A DNA stretch of 64,000 nt, from assembly GCA_963711095.1 (NCBI GenBank), contig CAVQCX010000003.1, positions 60,844 through 124,843 of the forward strand. The letters run 5' to 3'. The translations under genes and the position numbers were made by a program. Under the pieces are notes generated by a model, which saw only the letters and a list, made by a program, of their open reading frames with translations, made no database searches and had not been told where the DNA came from. This DNA is from CAVQCX01 sp963711095. Lineage in GTDB: Bacteria > Pseudomonadota > Gammaproteobacteria > Chromatiales > Chromatiaceae. Positions within the stretch are counted from its first letter, which is position 1. Each line of letters starts with the position of its first letter. Shown here in pieces: positions 61,975 to 64,000 of the stretch.

Positions 61975-64000
61975 TGAGTCGCGGGTTTTCCGTGTTTAGT
62001 CTCAAACCGTGAGGTTCTATCTGAAGTAGAGAGAAAACCAAATCGTACCTGTGCGGGTTCGTCCCCGTACAGAAGTCATGACCCGAACTCAGTTGGGAAG
62101 CTGGGGTATGCAGCCAGTGCGGCAATGATTCGATCCGGCAACGGGCCGTAGCGAAGGGGCCAGGTCATGATACTTCGGGGGGAATCACGTTTCGGCCTCC
62201 ATCGTCGCGCCAAGAGCCTAACGACGACTGAAGCGTGTTGGCGGTCTCACGACCGACTTCCGTCCACGGTGCAAGGCGATTAGCCGTGGGCGCTTTGGGG
62301 GTGCTTGGTGGTTTCACCTGAAGAAAATGGCACGGTCAACTTACCGACGAGATCCCGCCTCGCTCTGTCCGGGACGGGCAGATAAGCGCCCACTATAAGG
62401 CTACGCCGAAGTGTGGGGGTTATGCGATGGATGGACACGGGGCCCACTCTTGGCCCTTGTCCTTCAGGGATCACAGCGTGACCGGAGGAGGCTGTCAGGG
62501 CGACGGCCGAAAGGTCACACCTGTAGTGAGAGAGGTGGAAGAGTCACACGGCATGGGACAGGTTAGCCCACGGGTATCGACCGCAGTAGGTCCTCCCCTC
62601 CTTTTCCGGGAAGGCCCTGTGTGAGCTAAGGACGGTCTCGACGTGGTGGGGCTCCAGACCTTCGATGGGTATAGACACAGAGAGTCACTTGCTATGCTTG
62701 AAGTGGTCAACAAGCAGATCCGCCATCACTCCCTGACCGGAAGGATCACCCCGCAACTGATGCTCAAGGCCTTCAAGGCCGTCAAGCGCAATCGGGGAGC
62801 GGCCGGCATCGACAAGCAGTCCATCAAGATGTTCGAGGCTAACCTTGAGGAGAACCTCGACGCCCTGATGGGCGAGCTCAAGACCGGCGGCTACGAGCCT
62901 ATCCCGCTCAGGCGCGTGTACATCCCCAAGGCCTCGGGCAAACTGCGGCCGCTGGGGATTCCCGCGGTACGGTGTCGGATCGCACAGGAGGTGGTTCGAT
63001 CGCTGATCAACCCGATCTTCGAGCCGCTCTTTCACGATCACTCCCACGGGTTCAGGCTCAAGCGGAGCTGCCACACGGCCATGGAGGTTCTGGTCGAGTA
63101 TCGCAGTCAAGGATACCGGTATGTTGTTGACGCCGACATTAAAGGCTTTTTCGACAATATTCCACATTCCCTCATCATGGATTTGATGACCCGCGAAATT
63201 GCCGATGGTAATATTCTAGGTCTCATCCGGAAGTTTCTTCAGGCCGGTGTGATGGAAGATGGCATGGTCCGACCAACAGTCAAAGGGGCGCCACAAGGCG
63301 GTATCGTCTCGCCGTTGATCGGTAACATTGTCCTCAACCATCTCGACTGGAGCTTGGAGGCGCAGGACTATAAATTCGTCCGTTACGCGGACGACTTCCT
63401 GGTCTTCTGCAAGTCCAAGCGCCAAGCGGAGAAGGCGCTGGAATTCGTGACTGGGATCATCGAGGAGGATCTGGGGCTCAATCTGAGTCCCGAGAAGACC
63501 CGCATCGTCACCTTCGGTGAAGGTTTCAACTTCCTCGGATTCTACGTCTCGGCTTTCACCATCCGTATGGGTGGTAAAGCGGAAGAACGCTTCAAGGACA
63601 AGATCAAGGCGATTACCCGACGCAGTCACAACCTGGACTCTGACGTGGTCGTGGATCTGAATCGTGTTATCCGGGGCACGGTGCGTTACTTCAGCGCAGC
63701 GTTTACCACCGGTCTAGGGCGTTTCAACGAACTGGACCAGTTTATTCGAAGGCGCATCCGCTGCATGCGGTACAAGCGTATTTGGATGACGGACAACGCT
63801 CGGTTCCTGAACAGGCACATCAGAAATCGTGGCTTCATCTCCTGCCGTGAAGTCTACTTGAGCGCAAGCTAAGGTGTCGATACACATTCCCCTGTTACTG
63901 GGGCAATCACTCGGGGACCGCCCAGTACGAGAAAGACGTACGCTGGGAAATATGGGGAATCGACCCCATTGCGATAACGGGAAGGGGGTGCCTACGGGCA
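61975..64000 (+). mobile_element. Putative group II intron (boundaries uncertain)
   Basis: About 720 bases without a credible ORF precede an intron-type reverse transcriptase, as expected for ribozyme domains I-III before an ORF in domain IV. Two possible 5' ends are seen: GTGAG at 61974, directly after the attC core, and GTGCGGG at 62051. After the RT stop, 63948-ish to the window end has structured GC-rich sequence (for example CCCAGTACG...CGTACGCTGGG near 63923-63950), which may contain domain V/VI; the 3' end may lie beyond the window. Confidence 0.6.
62694..63872 (+). CDS. ltrA: Group II intron reverse transcriptase/maturase
   Basis: A 392-residue protein with RT domains in order: GAAGIDKQSIKMFE, RRVYIPKASGKLRPLGIP, VVDADIKGFFDNI, GAPQGGIVSPLIGNIVL and the catalytic RYADDFLVF, then the thumb/maturase region with FNFLGFYVS and a C-terminal GTVRYFSAAF segment. 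No HNH endonuclease domain follows, so target use would depend on other routes. The ATG at 62694 starts the homologous part (MLEVVNKQIRHHSL); the open frame begins at 62643. Intact. Confidence 0.93.
   Translation: MLEVVNKQIRHHSLTGRITPQLMLKAFKAVKRNRGAAGIDKQSIKMFEANLEENLDALMGELKTGGYEPIPLRRVYIPKASGKLRPLGIPAVRCRIAQEVVRSLINPIFEPLFHDHSHGFRLKRSCHTAMEVLVEYRSQGYRYVVDADIKGFFDNIPHSLIMDLMTREIADGNILGLIRKFLQAGVMEDGMVRPTVKGAPQGGIVSPLIGNIVLNHLDWSLEAQDYKFVRYADDFLVFCKSKRQAEKALEFVTGIIEEDLGLNLSPEKTRIVTFGEGFNFLGFYVSAFTIRMGGKAEERFKDKIKAITRRSHNLDSDVVVDLNRVIRGTVRYFSAAFTTGLGRFNELDQFIRRRIRCMRYKRIWMTDNARFLNRHIRNRGFISCREVYLSAS

Noticed and set aside
1..64000. CRISPR array or rRNA/tRNA genes
   Set aside because: No regularly spaced repeats and no conserved rRNA or tRNA sequence were seen by eye on either strand.

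Overview
The window reads as chromosome of a high-GC gammaproteobacterium, plausibly Chromatiales-like. The support is gene content and order: smg-topA, algZ-algR-hemC-hemD-hemX-hemY, the Bat-type operon moxR/DUF58/DUF4381/batA/batB/batD, lemA plus a GIDE protein, lptM-lysA, and ubiD. No rRNA, tRNA, CRISPR array or replication origin was seen. The species cannot be named from the sequence alone.

Layout. 0-11.6 kb is housekeeping: smg, topA, purE, tsaC, hemF, mlaC, a thioredoxin, hemB, aroE, an amylosucrase and transaldolase. 11.6-18.3 kb is a patchwork accessory zone: a Uma2-family gene with a duplicated 3' fragment, two toxin-antitoxin pairs, an AT-richer kup potassium transporter, and remnants of a REP-associated transposase and an IS3 orfA. 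18.3-37.9 kb returns to core genes: two Slp-like lipoproteins, the Bat operon, a PEBP protein, a gene with an FNR-like box, gamma carbonic anhydrase, lemA, oligopeptidase A, ubiD and srkA. An IS200-like/RAYT element sits at 37.9-38.75 kb. 38.8-56.2 kb holds a ParA ATPase, the hem/alg cluster, argH, dacB, beta carbonic anhydrase, a possible MITE, lptM-lysA and a methyltransferase.

56.2-64.0 kb is the most interesting part. After an IS3 remnant and a 34-bp perfect palindrome comes an integron cassette array with four cassettes and no integrase gene in the window. The 7-bp core site that opens each cassette is the exact reverse complement of the R'' box in that cassette's own attC, which is strong internal proof of cassette structure. 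The cassettes encode a small CxxC protein, a TIR protein fused to an RNA polymerase alpha-subunit C-terminal domain, a DUF262 plus HEPN gene pair, and a second HEPN-like protein. This looks like a portable set of anti-phage defence candidates. A group II intron reverse transcriptase follows directly after the last attC.

Caveat: at least eleven single-base frame disruptions occur, including inside argH, lemA, the oligopeptidase A gene (five), batB, phhB and both the TIR and DUF262 genes. In every case the correct protein continues in another frame, so sequencing error is a serious alternative to gene decay. Coordinates for those genes span both frames.
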